This document shows positions 27,226-36,250 of a stretch of 64,000 nucleotides of DNA, piece after piece (positions within the stretch are counted from its first letter, which is position 1; the number at the start of each line of letters is the position of its first letter). The notes under the pieces were generated by a model. That model was not told the origin of the DNA. It ran no database searches and saw only the letters and a list, made by a program, of their open reading frames with translations. A program made the translations under genes and the position numbers. The DNA is from Parendozoicomonas haliclonae (GTDB lineage Bacteria; Pseudomonadota; Gammaproteobacteria; Pseudomonadales; Endozoicomonadaceae): the NCBI RefSeq assembly GCF_900174585.1, contig NZ_FWPT01000004.1, forward strand, positions 310,001 to 374,000, written 5' to 3'.

Positions 27226-27239
27226 TTGACCGTAATCAA
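27226..27239. promoter_or_regulatory. Second FNR/Anr-type box
   Basis: TTGACCGTAATCAA matches TTGAT-N4-ATCAA at nine of ten positions. No -10 hexamer lies at the class II distance on either side, so it may act as an upstream or repressing site. A weaker relative (TTGACCGCCACCAA, eight of ten) is at 27163-27176. Confidence 0.55.
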
Positions 27240-27264
27240 GTTTGAAATGAACGACGTTAGACTG

Positions 27265-27305
27265 TTGACCTGCGTCAAAAATATTAAATAAACAAAGAAT
27301 AAACT
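27265..27305 (+). promoter_or_regulatory. FNR-like box and -10 for the YfcC/ArcD-type carrier
   Basis: TTGACCTGCGTCAA at 27265-27278 is a perfect inverted repeat and fits the FNR consensus at eight of ten positions. A TAAACT hexamer at 27300-27305 is centred 31 bp downstream, again class II spacing. The remaining 580-bp gap is A/T-rich and holds isolated TGAAT (27190) and ATTCA (27366) half-sites that could belong to ArgR operators, but no complete ARG box. Confidence 0.5.
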
Positions 27306-27424
27306 CCGCAGCAACCTTAAAGGCCTGCTGAAAAAAATATTAACCGGTCAATGCCAGGTTATTTTATTCATGTGTGTTTTTTCAGAAGGCCTCTTAATTA
27401 CCCTTGAGGAGTCCTGGAGAAGTT

Positions 27425-28849
27425 ATGTCTGAAATAGCCGCATCTGGTAATGATGCCATTACCGAAAAGAAAAAATTTAAATTACCTTCCGCTTATACGA
27501 TTCTTTTTCTTCTTATTGCCTTTATGGCGTTGATGACCTGGATTGTTCCAGCCGGTAAATACGAAACCGTAATGAACGAGGATCTGGGAAGGGAAGTCGC
27601 GGTTGCCGGCACTTATATGTCAACAGAGAGCAACCCGCAGGGTCTGCTGGAAATCCTGACCGCTCCAATCGTTGGTATTCAGGGCAGTATCGACCTGGGC
27701 CTGTTCATCATGGTGATTGGTGGCTTTCTGATGATCATCACCGCAACCGGTGCGATCGACTCCGGTATTAATGCGGCTGTGAAGAAGATGGAAGGCAAGG
27801 AATTGATGATGATTCCAATCCTGATGTTTTTCTTTGCGGCAGGCGGCACCGTATACGGTATGGCGGAAGAGACTATTCCTTTCTATATGCTGGTTATCCC
27901 CATCATTATCGCTTCCGGCTACGACGCAGTAACCGGTGTAGCGATTGTGCTGCTGGGTTCAGGTATCGGCGTACTGGGTTCGACCATCAACCCGTTTGCC
28001 ACAGTTATTGCCTCTGATGCTTCCGGCATTCCTTTCACTGACGGCCTGATGATGCGCGTTGGTATTCTGGTGGTCAGCTTTGTGGTCGCTGTTGGCTACG
28101 TAATGCGCTACGCCCAGAAGGTGAAAGCCAATGCCGCACTGTCTGTTGTTGCAGATCTGGCTGAGTCCAACAAGCAGCACTTCCTTAAGAAGAAAGAAGA
28201 CAGTGGCAATCTGGAGTTCACCGGTCGCCACAAAGCCATCCTGGTTCTGTTCGGCCTGACCTTTGCCATCATGATCTGGGGTGTGGCTTCTGCCGGATGG
28301 TGGATGACCGAGATGTCCGTACTGTTCCTGGCATCCTCTATTATCGCTGCCTTCCTCGGCCAGATTAACGAAGAAAAGTTTGTTGATAACTTTGTTGATG
28401 GCTGCCGCGATATTCTGGGTGTTGTACTGATTCTTGGTATCGCCCGCGGAATCGGCATTGTGATGGATGGTGGCCTGATCACTGGCACCATTCTGAACTG
28501 GGGTGAACAGACACTTGCGGAGATGTCCTCCGTACTGTTTGTGAACGTGATGTACTGGATTCACATCATCCTGTCATTCTTCATCCCGTCTTCTTCCGGT
28601 CTGGCTGTGTTCTCCATGCCAATCATGGCACCGCTTGCTGACTTTGCCGGCGTAGGTCGTGATCTGGCGGTTACCGCTTACCAGACAGCCAGTGGCTGGA
28701 CCAACCTGATCACCCCGACTTCCGGTGTGGTTGTGGCGGCTCTGTCCATCGGACGCGTACCTCTGGTGACCTGGATCAAATTTATGCTCCCGCTTCTCGG
28801 TATGCTTGCCCTTATCACCATGGGCTTCCTGAGTGCAGCAGTGCTCTAA
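27425..28849 (+). CDS. YfcC/DcuC-type carrier, probable arginine/ornithine antiporter
   Basis: Inner-membrane secondary carrier, 474 residues with about a dozen hydrophobic segments, of the YfcC/C4-dicarboxylate-like (DcuC) superfamily. Landmarks are FKLPSAYTILFLLIAFMALM with TWIVPAGKY near the start, FFFAAGGTVYGMAEETIPFY (about 141-160), GIGVLGSTINPFATVIAS near 180 and SGWTNLITPTSGVVVAALS near the end. Substrate is inferred from context: it diverges from arcABC and precedes argR, where ArcD-type arginine/ornithine exchangers are expected. True start is the ATG at 27425 behind GGAGAAGTT; the TTG at 27404 is unlikely. Confidence 0.82.
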   Translation: MSEIAASGNDAITEKKKFKLPSAYTILFLLIAFMALMTWIVPAGKYETVMNEDLGREVAVAGTYMSTESNPQGLLEILTAPIVGIQGSIDLGLFIMVIGGFLMIITATGAIDSGINAAVKKMEGKELMMIPILMFFFAAGGTVYGMAEETIPFYMLVIPIIIASGYDAVTGVAIVLLGSGIGVLGSTINPFATVIASDASGIPFTDGLMMRVGILVVSFVVAVGYVMRYAQKVKANAALSVVADLAESNKQHFLKKKEDSGNLEFTGRHKAILVLFGLTFAIMIWGVASAGWWMTEMSVLFLASSIIAAFLGQINEEKFVDNFVDGCRDILGVVLILGIARGIGIVMDGGLITGTILNWGEQTLAEMSSVLFVNVMYWIHIILSFFIPSSSGLAVFSMPIMAPLADFAGVGRDLAVTAYQTASGWTNLITPTSGVVVAALSIGRVPLVTWIKFMLPLLGMLALITMGFLSAAVL

Positions 28850-28864
28850 CACCAATCAAGTTCT

Positions 28865-28891
28865 AAAAAGCCCGGGATTACCGGGCTTTTT
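28865..28891 (+). terminator. Rho-independent terminator between carrier and argR
   Basis: Stem AAAAAGCCCGG / CCGGGCTTTTT with a five-base loop and U-run. It separates argR (35 bases on) from the carrier transcript unless readthrough occurs. Confidence 0.9.
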
Positions 28892-28925
28892 AGCCTGGAA
28901 TGAAAAAGCAAATGGAGGTACATAA

Positions 28926-29390
28926 ATGCGCGTGCTAGACAAAGAGCTGGTGCATGTTCTGAAAATGCTCATTACCGAGCACCAGTTCAGTTCTCAGGGA
29001 GAGATCATTGAAGCGTTAAAGGAGAAGGGCTACTCAGACATCAACCAGTCCAAAGTCTCCCGTATCCTCCATAACCTCGGGGCAGTCCGAACCCGAAACG
29101 CCCGTAAAGAACTGAAGTACGCCCTCCCTCAGGAGTTCCAGACTCCTTCCATTGATTCCTCTCTCGCAACCCTTATTACCGAAGTCGACTACAACGATTG
29201 TCTGGTCATCATCAAGACGACACCAGCAGCAGCCCAGATTGTTGCCCGTCTGATGGATTCTCTTGGCCGTTCCAGTGGCATTCTTGGCTGTGTAGGCGGC
29301 GATGACACCATATTCCTGACACCAACCCGGGAATCCAGTGTCGAAAAACTTTATGAGCTGATTACTGACCTCATACATATTCAGGAATAA
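28926..29390 (+). CDS. argR: Arginine repressor ArgR (E. coli type)
   Basis: Hexameric arginine-dependent DNA-binding regulator, 154 residues. The N-terminal winged helix (about 1-70) has [20 protein letters not shown] and [19 protein letters not shown]; the C-terminal arginine-binding domain ends with [18 protein letters not shown], close to the E. coli GDDTIF motif. Pseudomonas uses an unrelated AraC-type ArgR, so this gene sets the organism apart from Pseudomonas. Next to the deiminase genes it probably senses arginine for this cluster, and perhaps for biosynthesis genes elsewhere. Confidence 0.93.
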   Translation: MRVLDKELVHVLKMLITEHQFSSQGEIIEALKEKGYSDINQSKVSRILHNLGAVRTRNARKELKYALPQEFQTPSIDSSLATLITEVDYNDCLVIIKTTPAAAQIVARLMDSLGRSSGILGCVGGDDTIFLTPTRESSVEKLYELITDLIHIQE

Positions 29391-29439
29391 CAGGGTCGGA
29401 AATGGGCAGCTGACGTCTAGGAGAAAAGCTCGATAACTG

Positions 29440-29445
29440 TATAAT
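29440..29445 (+). promoter_or_regulatory. Perfect -10 hexamer before the dynamin-like gene
   Basis: TATAAT 62 bases upstream of the GTG start. No matching -35 is seen at 16-18 bp, but the hexamer suggests the GTPase has its own promoter apart from argR. Confidence 0.45.
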
Positions 29446-29506
29446 GGTGAAAAAATAAACTGCAGGCAGGAAAACTGCAGAGCAAACTTCTCGGGGGAGG
29501 ATACAG

Positions 29507-31471
29507 GTGTTTGAGCTGAATAAAGGCATTGCGGCACACCTGGCATGGAAAAAGTCACTGCTTATCCAGGTCAACCGTTATCAGGCCTGGCTTGAGCATA
29601 ACCAGCTTTTCTCTACAGACATCGCCAGTCAGCTGTCCAGCTGCCGCAAGACCCTGTCCAGCAATAATGTGACGCTGGCTTTTGTCGGTGAGTTTTCCCG
29701 GGGAAAAACAGAACTGATCAACGCTCTGTTATTTTCAGGGCTTGGTAACCGTCTGCTGCCATCACGGGCAGGTCGGACAACCATGTGCCCGACAGAAATA
29801 TTCTTTAATCCCTCACGCCCTCAAAGCCTCAGGCTTCTGCCTGTTGAAACCCGTCTGTGCGATAAAAGCATTCAGCAACTACAAAACGACCGGACTGTCT
29901 GGCACGAAGTAAAGCTGGAGAGCGGCGATGCCGTTGAGATTTCCCAGGTTCTGGACTCCATTGCCCATACCAAACAGGTTTCCCGCAGTGATGCCATAAA
30001 GCTTGGTTTCAACCCTGAGCATCTGGACCTTTGTCCGGATAACCCCAACAAGGTTTCTATTCCTGCCTGGCGGCACGCGATGATCAATATCCAGCATCCT
30101 CTGCTTCAGCAAGGCCTGCGGATTCTTGATACTCCAGGATTTAATGCACTGGGTTCAGAGCCTGAGCTGACCATGAGCATGCTGCCTTCTGCGGATGTCA
30201 TTGTTTATCTGCTCAGTGCCGATACCGGTGTAACTGCCAGCGACAAGCAGGTCTGGGATGACTATATCCGTCAGATACACGGTCAGCGTCCGTCAAACTT
30301 GTTTGCCGTTCTGAACAAGGTGGATTCCCTTTACGATGACCTGATCCCGAACGAGCAGATTACGGCGATGATAGAAGACATCCGCCAGACAACAGCCCGC
30401 CAGCTGGATATTCCGGTCAATGATGTTTTACCGATGTCTGCTCGCAAGGCTTTGCAGGGACGTGTTCAGGATAGTCCTGAGGTGCTCGAGCAAAGTGGCA
30501 TTATGGCCCTTGAGCAACTGTTGGCTCAGGAACTCGTCGGTCGCCAGCAGGCACTGATCAGCCAGCACATTGTTAAACCACTCCATGCTCAACTGGAAAA
30601 TAGCCGCCTCGCTCTGCAAAAGCGCCTTAAAGAAATGACCGCTCAGCAGTGGCGCATGAGCAGCAGTCACAAGAACAATCTCTACATGATCTCGGAACTG
30701 ACAACCCGAACCCGTGAGCTGCATACCCAGCATCATCACCGTCTGCTGTCGATTAAATCCAGCCAGCGACTAATTAAACGTCAGGGCGAAGCATTAAGCA
30801 GCGCCTGTCGTCCACAGGTGTTCCGTAATCGCTTGATGAAAGTCGAGTCCCAAATGAATGCCAGCCTGACTACGGCTGGTATGAACCATGCGATCATCAA
30901 GTTCTTTCATTTGATACACGACGACATTTATACACTGGGTACGGAAGCACGACTGGCTAACAGATTGATCAGCTCCATCTATGAGCGTCACAGAAGCCTG
31001 TCGAAAGACAACCCTCTAGAACCAAAGCCATTCACGACCCACGAATATATCAACGAGCTGGATACCATTCGTCGTCGGGCTAACAGCTTCCGCAAGCGCT
31101 TCAGCACCGTTATGTCCAGCCAGAGCAATGTGGCCAGACGCTTCCTCAATACGATTGCTATGGAAGTGGCCATGCTGAACGACAGAATGGCCAGAGATGC
31201 ACGGGAATGGGCAGATAATGCTCTGCGACCTCTCACTCAGAACGCGTTTGAGCAGAAGCAGTATATCGAGCAACAGCTGATTCAGATTCGGGCTTTGACT
31301 CTGAACGATTCCAGCCGCGAACACTTGATGGGCAAGCTAGATGGTTTTATTCAGGAAACCGAACTGCAACTGGCTCAAGTCGATAATCTGATTAAAGAAG
31401 TACGTCGGCCATCACCGGCCAGCCGCATTGGTAATGTTATCCATCTGCACACCGGTGCAGCTATCGCCTAA
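29507..31471 (+). CDS. Dynamin-like large GTPase
   Basis: A 654-residue bacterial dynamin-family protein. The GTPase domain (about 60-290) has the P-loop GEFSRGKTE, G2 TTMCPTEI, G3 LDTPGFNALG and G4 LNKVDSL. The remaining half is long, helical and charged, as in membrane-remodelling dynamins, without an obvious transmembrane segment. The start is a GTG at 29507 with GGGGGAGG six bases upstream. Relatives in other bacteria act in membrane fission, stress or phage tolerance; the role here is unknown. It is a single gene rather than the common tandem pair, and separates argR from metX. Confidence 0.82.
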   Translation: MFELNKGIAAHLAWKKSLLIQVNRYQAWLEHNQLFSTDIASQLSSCRKTLSSNNVTLAFVGEFSRGKTELINALLFSGLGNRLLPSRAGRTTMCPTEIFFNPSRPQSLRLLPVETRLCDKSIQQLQNDRTVWHEVKLESGDAVEISQVLDSIAHTKQVSRSDAIKLGFNPEHLDLCPDNPNKVSIPAWRHAMINIQHPLLQQGLRILDTPGFNALGSEPELTMSMLPSADVIVYLLSADTGVTASDKQVWDDYIRQIHGQRPSNLFAVLNKVDSLYDDLIPNEQITAMIEDIRQTTARQLDIPVNDVLPMSARKALQGRVQDSPEVLEQSGIMALEQLLAQELVGRQQALISQHIVKPLHAQLENSRLALQKRLKEMTAQQWRMSSSHKNNLYMISELTTRTRELHTQHHHRLLSIKSSQRLIKRQGEALSSACRPQVFRNRLMKVESQMNASLTTAGMNHAIIKFFHLIHDDIYTLGTEARLANRLISSIYERHRSLSKDNPLEPKPFTTHEYINELDTIRRRANSFRKRFSTVMSSQSNVARRFLNTIAMEVAMLNDRMARDAREWADNALRPLTQNAFEQKQYIEQQLIQIRALTLNDSSREHLMGKLDGFIQETELQLAQVDNLIKEVRRPSPASRIGNVIHLHTGAAIA

Positions 31472-31584
31472 CAGCTCACTCTGCGCCCAAAGCGCGCTTC
31501 ATGCATGACTGTATGTTGCGCGTATCGCAGGGGGTATTTAGACTGCCTGCAACATTGCACTGAAATAATACCTGAATAATAAAG

Positions 31585-32778
31585 ATGCCGGATCACTCGC
31601 AAGCGCCGTCCGAGCCTGTTGTCACGAGGAGCTTCCCCGACAGCAGCGTGGGTCTCGTTACCCCGGAGACCCTCCATTTCGATCAGCCGTTAGCCCTGAG
31701 CTGTGGTCGAATGTTGGAGCAGTTTGATCTGGTTATTGAAACCTATGGTGAGCTGAATAAGAGTGCCAGCAATGCGGTCCTGATCTGCCATGCACTCAGC
31801 GGTGATCACCACGCGGCCGGTTATCATTCGGAAGATGATCGCAAGCCGGGATGGTGGGACAGTGCCATTGGCCCGGGCAAAGCCATTGATACCAACCAGT
31901 TCTATGTTGTCAGCCTGAATAATCTTGGCGGTTGCCGGGGCAGCACTGGCCCGGTCAGTATCAACCCGGAAACCGGTAAACCCTGGGGGCCAGACTTTCC
32001 CGTAGTTACGGTTGAGGACTGGGTAGAGAGCCACGCCCTCCTTGCTGATCGTTTAGGTATTACCCAATGGGCTGCCATCGTTGGCGGCAGCCTTGGTGGC
32101 ATGCAGGTTCTGGAGTGGACAATTCGCTTTCCGGACAGGGTTCGACATGCGGCGGTTATCGCCTCGGCTCCCAAGCTCTCCGCGCAGAATATCGCCTTTA
32201 ACGAGGTAGCCCGACAGGCCATCATGTCCGACCCGCAGTTTCTGGAAGGACGCTATCTTGAGTCGGAAACTCTACCTGCTTCCGGTCTTGGGCTGGCCCG
32301 AATGGTTGGGCATATCACTTATCTTTCCGATGATGCCATGAAGGCAAAGTTCGATCGGGACAGAAAAGTCACCGACTTTCAATTTGATTATGGTGCCGAG
32401 TTTCAGGTGGAAAGCTACCTGCGCTATCAGGGTGAATCTTTCACCAAACGCTTCGACGCCAACACCTACCTGTTAATGACCCGGGCTCTGGATTATTACG
32501 ACCCGGCCAGTCGTCACAATCATAACCTTGTGGAAGCGCTGGCTAATGCAAAGGCCCGCTTCCTCGTCATCTCTTTTACCACAGACTGGCGTTTTAGCCC
32601 GGAGCGGTCGGAAGAGATTGTGAATGCACTGCACACCGCCGGTAAGGATGTCAGCTATCTGAAGGTTGATGCACCGCAGGGGCATGATGCGTTCCTGATG
32701 GATATCCCTCGCTACACCAACGCTTTGTCCGCCTGGATGAACCGGGTTGCCACAGAGAGCAAGGAGTACACGGTATGA
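31585..32778 (+). CDS. metX: Homoserine O-acyltransferase MetX
   Basis: Alpha/beta-hydrolase-fold enzyme that activates homoserine for methionine synthesis. The 397-residue protein has the oxyanion region [17 protein letters not shown] (about 53-69), catalytic Ser in [13 protein letters not shown] (about 166-178), Asp in [10 protein letters not shown] (about 330-339) and His in GHDAFLMD (about 370-377). Gammaproteobacterial MetX paired with MetW is often a succinyl- rather than acetyltransferase; I cannot decide from sequence. metW overlaps its stop by four bases. Confidence 0.93.
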   Translation: MPDHSQAPSEPVVTRSFPDSSVGLVTPETLHFDQPLALSCGRMLEQFDLVIETYGELNKSASNAVLICHALSGDHHAAGYHSEDDRKPGWWDSAIGPGKAIDTNQFYVVSLNNLGGCRGSTGPVSINPETGKPWGPDFPVVTVEDWVESHALLADRLGITQWAAIVGGSLGGMQVLEWTIRFPDRVRHAAVIASAPKLSAQNIAFNEVARQAIMSDPQFLEGRYLESETLPASGLGLARMVGHITYLSDDAMKAKFDRDRKVTDFQFDYGAEFQVESYLRYQGESFTKRFDANTYLLMTRALDYYDPASRHNHNLVEALANAKARFLVISFTTDWRFSPERSEEIVNALHTAGKDVSYLKVDAPQGHDAFLMDIPRYTNALSAWMNRVATESKEYTV

Positions 32779-33371
32779 GACGGGATTTCAGTGTTATCAG
32801 CCAGTGGATTCCGCCTCAAAGCCGGGTGCTTGATCTGGCCTGTGGCGACGGTGAGTTACTTGATCAGCTGAAGCGGGATAAGTCAGTAAGCGGCTATGGT
32901 CTGGAGATTGATCCGGACAAGATTCAAACCTGCCTTGAGCGCGGTGTCAGTGTTATCGAGCAGGATATCGACAAAGGTCTTAACAACTTTGAGTCAGGCA
33001 GCTTTGATACGGTGGTGATGACATCTGCACTGCAGGCACTTCATAACCCAGACAAGGTTCTGGATGAAATGCTCCGGGTCGGCAAAGAATGCATCGTGAC
33101 CTTCCCTAACTTTGGCCACTGGCGCTGCCGCCTGCACTTAGGCATCCATGGTCGTATGCCAGTTTCCGAGTTTATGCCTTACTCCTGGTATGACACACCA
33201 AACATTCACTTCTGTACCTTCAAGGACTTTGAAGATCTGTGTCATAGCAAACGACTACGGGTTTTAAGACGACTGGTGACTGACCAGCAGTTAAAAGACA
33301 ACCTGCCAGCCAGACTGCTTCCCAACTTGTTTGGTGAGGTCGCTATTTATCATATCAGTCCTAAAACTTGA
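32775..33371 (+). CDS. metW: Methionine biosynthesis protein MetW
   Basis: SAM-dependent methyltransferase-fold protein of 198 residues, with motif [15 protein letters not shown] (about 19-32) and the family pieces [20 protein letters not shown] and [16 protein letters not shown]. It is needed with MetX for homoserine acylation in several bacteria. ATG overlaps the metX stop (ATGA) and AAGGAG lies eight bases upstream, so the two are translationally coupled. Confidence 0.93.
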   Translation: MRRDFSVISQWIPPQSRVLDLACGDGELLDQLKRDKSVSGYGLEIDPDKIQTCLERGVSVIEQDIDKGLNNFESGSFDTVVMTSALQALHNPDKVLDEMLRVGKECIVTFPNFGHWRCRLHLGIHGRMPVSEFMPYSWYDTPNIHFCTFKDFEDLCHSKRLRVLRRLVTDQQLKDNLPARLLPNLFGEVAIYHISPKT

Positions 33372-33388
33372 GACTCTGCTCTGATAAA

Positions 33389-33425
33389 AAATGACAGAAC
33401 AGGCTCGATCAGTGCTGTCATTTCT
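33389..33425 (+). terminator. Terminator-like hairpin after metW
   Basis: Nine-bp perfect stem (AAATGACAG / CTGTCATTT) with a 17-base loop and a short T-run, 18 bases after the metW stop. Confidence 0.6.
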
Positions 33426-33504
33426 TAAATAGAAATCTATTTGTATTGTAAAAAAGAGCATAGAAATACAAAAAAATCACAAACAAAAATGCACAAAATA
33501 TTTC

Positions 33505-33546
33505 TTGATAATTATCAATATTATTCATTCCTTATAGGCATAGTAT
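33505..33546 (+). promoter_or_regulatory. Perfect FNR/Anr palindrome and -10 for the cation symporter
   Basis: TTGATAATTATCAA at 33505-33518 is a ten-of-ten match to TTGAT-N4-ATCAA and a complete palindrome. TAGTAT at 33541-33546 is centred 32 bp downstream, as in class II FNR promoters; the start point would be near 33553, leaving a leader of about 167 bases. The GATAATTATC core also resembles half of a Fur box, an alternative reading. The rest of the 348-bp gap is A/T-rich without a gene. Confidence 0.72.
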
Positions 33547-33719
33547 CCGCCTCGAAAACCAAGAATTAATTTTCAGTTTGTCATCACTTCAACAGTATTA
33601 GTGTATCTGCAGTTTTTGCAGGGCCTGCTTATATCTGGCGTTCGGGTCTGGTTTTTCTGAACATCATATATCAGTTGATCCGCAGTTCTGTCTGATGCCT
33701 GTGTTCTGGAATCTTGCTC

Positions 33720-34946
33720 ATGAGTGCAGAAAAGAGTGAATGGGGCCTGATCAATAAGTTATTGATCGGCATCGCAGTTGGTATCGGGATTGGCTTGCTG
33801 GCGAATGAACAGATAATGGCCGTTGTTGCCTCGTTCAAATACGTCATCGGTCAGTTTATTTTCTATACCATTCCTTTTGTCATTATTGCGTTTATTGCTC
33901 CGGCTATTACCAAGCTGCGCCATAACGCCAACAAAATGCTTGGTGCCGGTATCACCATTGCTTACCTCTCCGCTGTTGGCGCCGCGACCCTGGCTTATGT
34001 ATCCGGCCTGCTGATTATTCCTCACCTGTCCGTACCTACCTCTGTAGAAGGCCTTCGTCATCTGCCAGATGCCGCCTTCACCCTGAACATTCCTCCGGTA
34101 ATGTCGGTAATGACCGCTCTGGTTACCGCGATTGTGATTGGTGTTACTGCTCTGGCCGCCAAGGCAACAGCTGTAGAGAAAGCTCTGAACGAGTTTGAAA
34201 ACATGATGATGATCGTGGTGAAGAGAATGGTCATCCCTGTGCTGCCATTCTTTATTGCCACTACTTTCGCCGGTCTGGCCTATGAAGGCACCCTGACTCA
34301 GCAGCTGCCTGTCTTCCTGAAAGTTGTTGTTCTGGCTCTGCTGGGCCACGCTGTTTGGCTGGGTGTTCTGTACGGTATTGCCGGTGCGGTTTCCGGTAAG
34401 AACCCTCTGGAAGTACTCAAGCACTATGGCCCGGCTTACCTGACTGCCGTAGGTACCATGTCCAGTGCCGCGACTCTGCCAATCGCCCTGAGCTGCGCGC
34501 GTAAGTCCAAGGTACTCAGCAAGGAAACTGTCGACTTCATGGTGCCAATGGGTGCAACCATTCACCTGTGTGGTTCCGTACTGACAGAGACTTTCTTCTG
34601 TATGGTTATCTCCCTGATGCTTTACGGAGCACTGCCTCCTGTTGGCACCATGGCGATGTTCATCGTTCTGTTCGGTATCTTCGCAGTAGGTGCACCAGGC
34701 GTTCCTGGCGGTACTGTAATGGCGTCCATGGGTATCGTGGTTGGTGTTCTTGGCTTTGACCCTGCTGGTGTTGCTCTGCTGCTGGCTATCTTCGCCCTGC
34801 AGGACAGCTTCGGTACTGCCTGTAACGTAACTGGCGATGGTGCGATCACCCTGATGCTGGAAGGCATGTTCAACAAGAACGGTGAGCTGTCTGCCATGTC
34901 GGCAGAGGCAGCAGCCATTGATGCGGTAGAGCCTGCCAAGGCCTAA
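33720..34946 (+). CDS. Dicarboxylate/amino acid:cation symporter (DAACS family)
   Basis: Inner-membrane sodium- or proton-coupled carrier of the glutamate/aspartate/dicarboxylate family, 408 residues with about eight membrane segments and two re-entrant hairpins. The diagnostic motifs are MSSAATLPIAL (HP1, about 245-255), MGATIHLCGSV (TM7, about 279-289), APGVPGGTVMAS (HP2, about 323-334) and DSFGTACNVTGDGA (TM8, about 363-376). Which amino or dicarboxylic acid it takes is unclear. It sits between metW and DUF4426, where Pseudomonas has no such gene. Start: ATG at 33720, preferred over the TTG two codons earlier. Confidence 0.87.
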   Translation: MSAEKSEWGLINKLLIGIAVGIGIGLLANEQIMAVVASFKYVIGQFIFYTIPFVIIAFIAPAITKLRHNANKMLGAGITIAYLSAVGAATLAYVSGLLIIPHLSVPTSVEGLRHLPDAAFTLNIPPVMSVMTALVTAIVIGVTALAAKATAVEKALNEFENMMMIVVKRMVIPVLPFFIATTFAGLAYEGTLTQQLPVFLKVVVLALLGHAVWLGVLYGIAGAVSGKNPLEVLKHYGPAYLTAVGTMSSAATLPIALSCARKSKVLSKETVDFMVPMGATIHLCGSVLTETFFCMVISLMLYGALPPVGTMAMFIVLFGIFAVGAPGVPGGTVMASMGIVVGVLGFDPAGVALLLAIFALQDSFGTACNVTGDGAITLMLEGMFNKNGELSAMSAEAAAIDAVEPAKA

Positions 34947-34968
34947 CAGCATTATCACGCTTGTTTAT

Positions 34969-34997
34969 AAGGGCCGGACTTTCCGGCCCTTTTTTTG
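34969..34997 (+). terminator. Rho-independent terminator after the symporter
   Basis: Stem AAGGGCCGG / CCGGCCCTT, five-base loop, then seven T. Confidence 0.92.
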
Positions 34998-35138
34998 TTT
35001 TTTCAGCTACGATTCAGCCTTCAGGAACCCATCAGACTCAAGCCGTTGTACGCAATACCGGAGATTTTTGGTATTTTGAGGCGCATAGCCACGCTATTAA
35101 CAAGAACAGATGATAATTATCCGTTAAGGATGAACAGT

Positions 35139-35618
35139 ATGTTGAAGCTATTCCTTGCCAGAGTCCCTTCCACCCGAGCTCTTGCCACCAAAGCACTGAT
35201 CGCTATGCTGCTTCCTTTTGCCTTCGCAGTGACGGCGCAAGCCTCGCAGCCAATGGGAAGTGAGGAGAAGTTTGGCGACTATGTTGTTTACAGCAGTGCC
35301 TTTAACAGCACCTTCCTGACGCCAGATATCGCCAAAAGTTATGGCATCGAGCGGGCAAAAAATCAGGCACTTATTAATGTATCCATCATGAAGGATGGCA
35401 AGGGTGTGGAAGCGGATGTTCAGGCGGAAACATCCAACCTCATGGGTCAGAAAAATACTCTGAAAACATGGCTGGTTGATGAGGGCGATGCCAAGTATTA
35501 TCTCGCCTCATTCAAGATTACCAATGATGAAGTTCTGCACTTCACCATCAAGGTCAGCCCAAAAGGCACGAACCTGAGCCACACTGTACGGTTCAGCCAG
35601 AAGTTTTACGAAGATTAA
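35139..35618 (+). CDS. DUF4426 exported protein
   Basis: A 159-residue protein of unknown function with an N-terminal signal peptide (ALIAMLLPFAFAVTAQASQ) and a compact beta-rich domain (EKFGDYVVYSSAFNSTFLTP at its start) known as DUF4426. The P. aeruginosa homologue lies at the same place between metW and rdgB. I choose the ATG at 35139 (MLKLFLARVP) because AAGGAT is eight bases upstream; the ATG at 35130 overlaps that site. It is probably periplasmic. Confidence 0.82.
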   Translation: MLKLFLARVPSTRALATKALIAMLLPFAFAVTAQASQPMGSEEKFGDYVVYSSAFNSTFLTPDIAKSYGIERAKNQALINVSIMKDGKGVEADVQAETSNLMGQKNTLKTWLVDEGDAKYYLASFKITNDEVLHFTIKVSPKGTNLSHTVRFSQKFYED

Positions 35619-35659
35619 CTGTGTTGACCCATTCAACCGCTGACAAAGAGACCGACCCC

Positions 35660-36250
35660 ATGGAAGTTGTTATTGCCACCGGCAATATGGGCAAGCTGGC
35701 CGAGTTCCGCCAGATGCTGGCACCTCTGGATATGACCCTGCGCGTACAGAGCGAATTCAACACGGAAAGTGCTGAAGAAACCGGCCTGACCTTTGTTGAA
35801 AACGCCATCCTGAAAGCGCGTCATGCTGCCCGCATCTCCGGCCTGCCAGCCATCGCTGATGACTCCGGTCTTGAGGTTGAATACCTGAAAGGCGCTCCAG
35901 GCATCTATTCCAGCCGTTTCTCTGGTGAAAACGCTTCCGATATCGACAACATTCAGAAGCTTCTGCACGAGCTGGACGGTGTGCCAACGGAGCTGCGCAA
36001 GGCACGCTTCCAGTGTGTTCTGGTGTATATGCGCCATGCCGATGACCCGATTCCTGTTATCTGCCAGGGTTCCTGGGAGGGTTATATTCTGGAGCAACCA
36101 TTGGGCGATAACGGCCATGGCTATGATCCGGTCTTCTTTGTGCCGGGCATGCACTGTTCTGCCGCTGAGCTTTCTGCGGAGCAGAAAAACAGCATGAGCC
36201 ATCGTGCTGTGGCTATGGCCAAGCTGCTGGAAGAACTGAAAAACCTGTGA
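35660..36250 (+). CDS. rdgB: XTP/dITP pyrophosphatase
   Basis: Ham1-family house-cleaning enzyme that hydrolyses inosine and xanthosine triphosphates to monophosphates, keeping deaminated purines out of DNA. From ATG 35660 it has 196 residues. Motifs are ATGNMGKLAEF (about 6-16), IADDSGLEV (about 68-76), PGIYSSRFSGE, GHGYDPVFFVPG and MSHRAVAMAK near the end. Its stop overlaps the hemW GTG start. Confidence 0.94.
   Translation: MEVVIATGNMGKLAEFRQMLAPLDMTLRVQSEFNTESAEETGLTFVENAILKARHAARISGLPAIADDSGLEVEYLKGAPGIYSSRFSGENASDIDNIQKLLHELDGVPTELRKARFQCVLVYMRHADDPIPVICQGSWEGYILEQPLGDNGHGYDPVFFVPGMHCSAAELSAEQKNSMSHRAVAMAKLLEELKNL

Noticed and set aside
29410-29445. Complete sigma-70 promoter before the dynamin gene
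   Set aside because: The -10 is perfect but the only -35-like hexamer (CTGACG) is 24 bp away, so only the -10 is reported.
33759-34958. 399-codon minus-strand frame opposite the DAACS symporter
   Set aside because: His/Gln/Asn-rich sequence produced by reading hydrophobic codons backwards; the symporter frame has all transport motifs.
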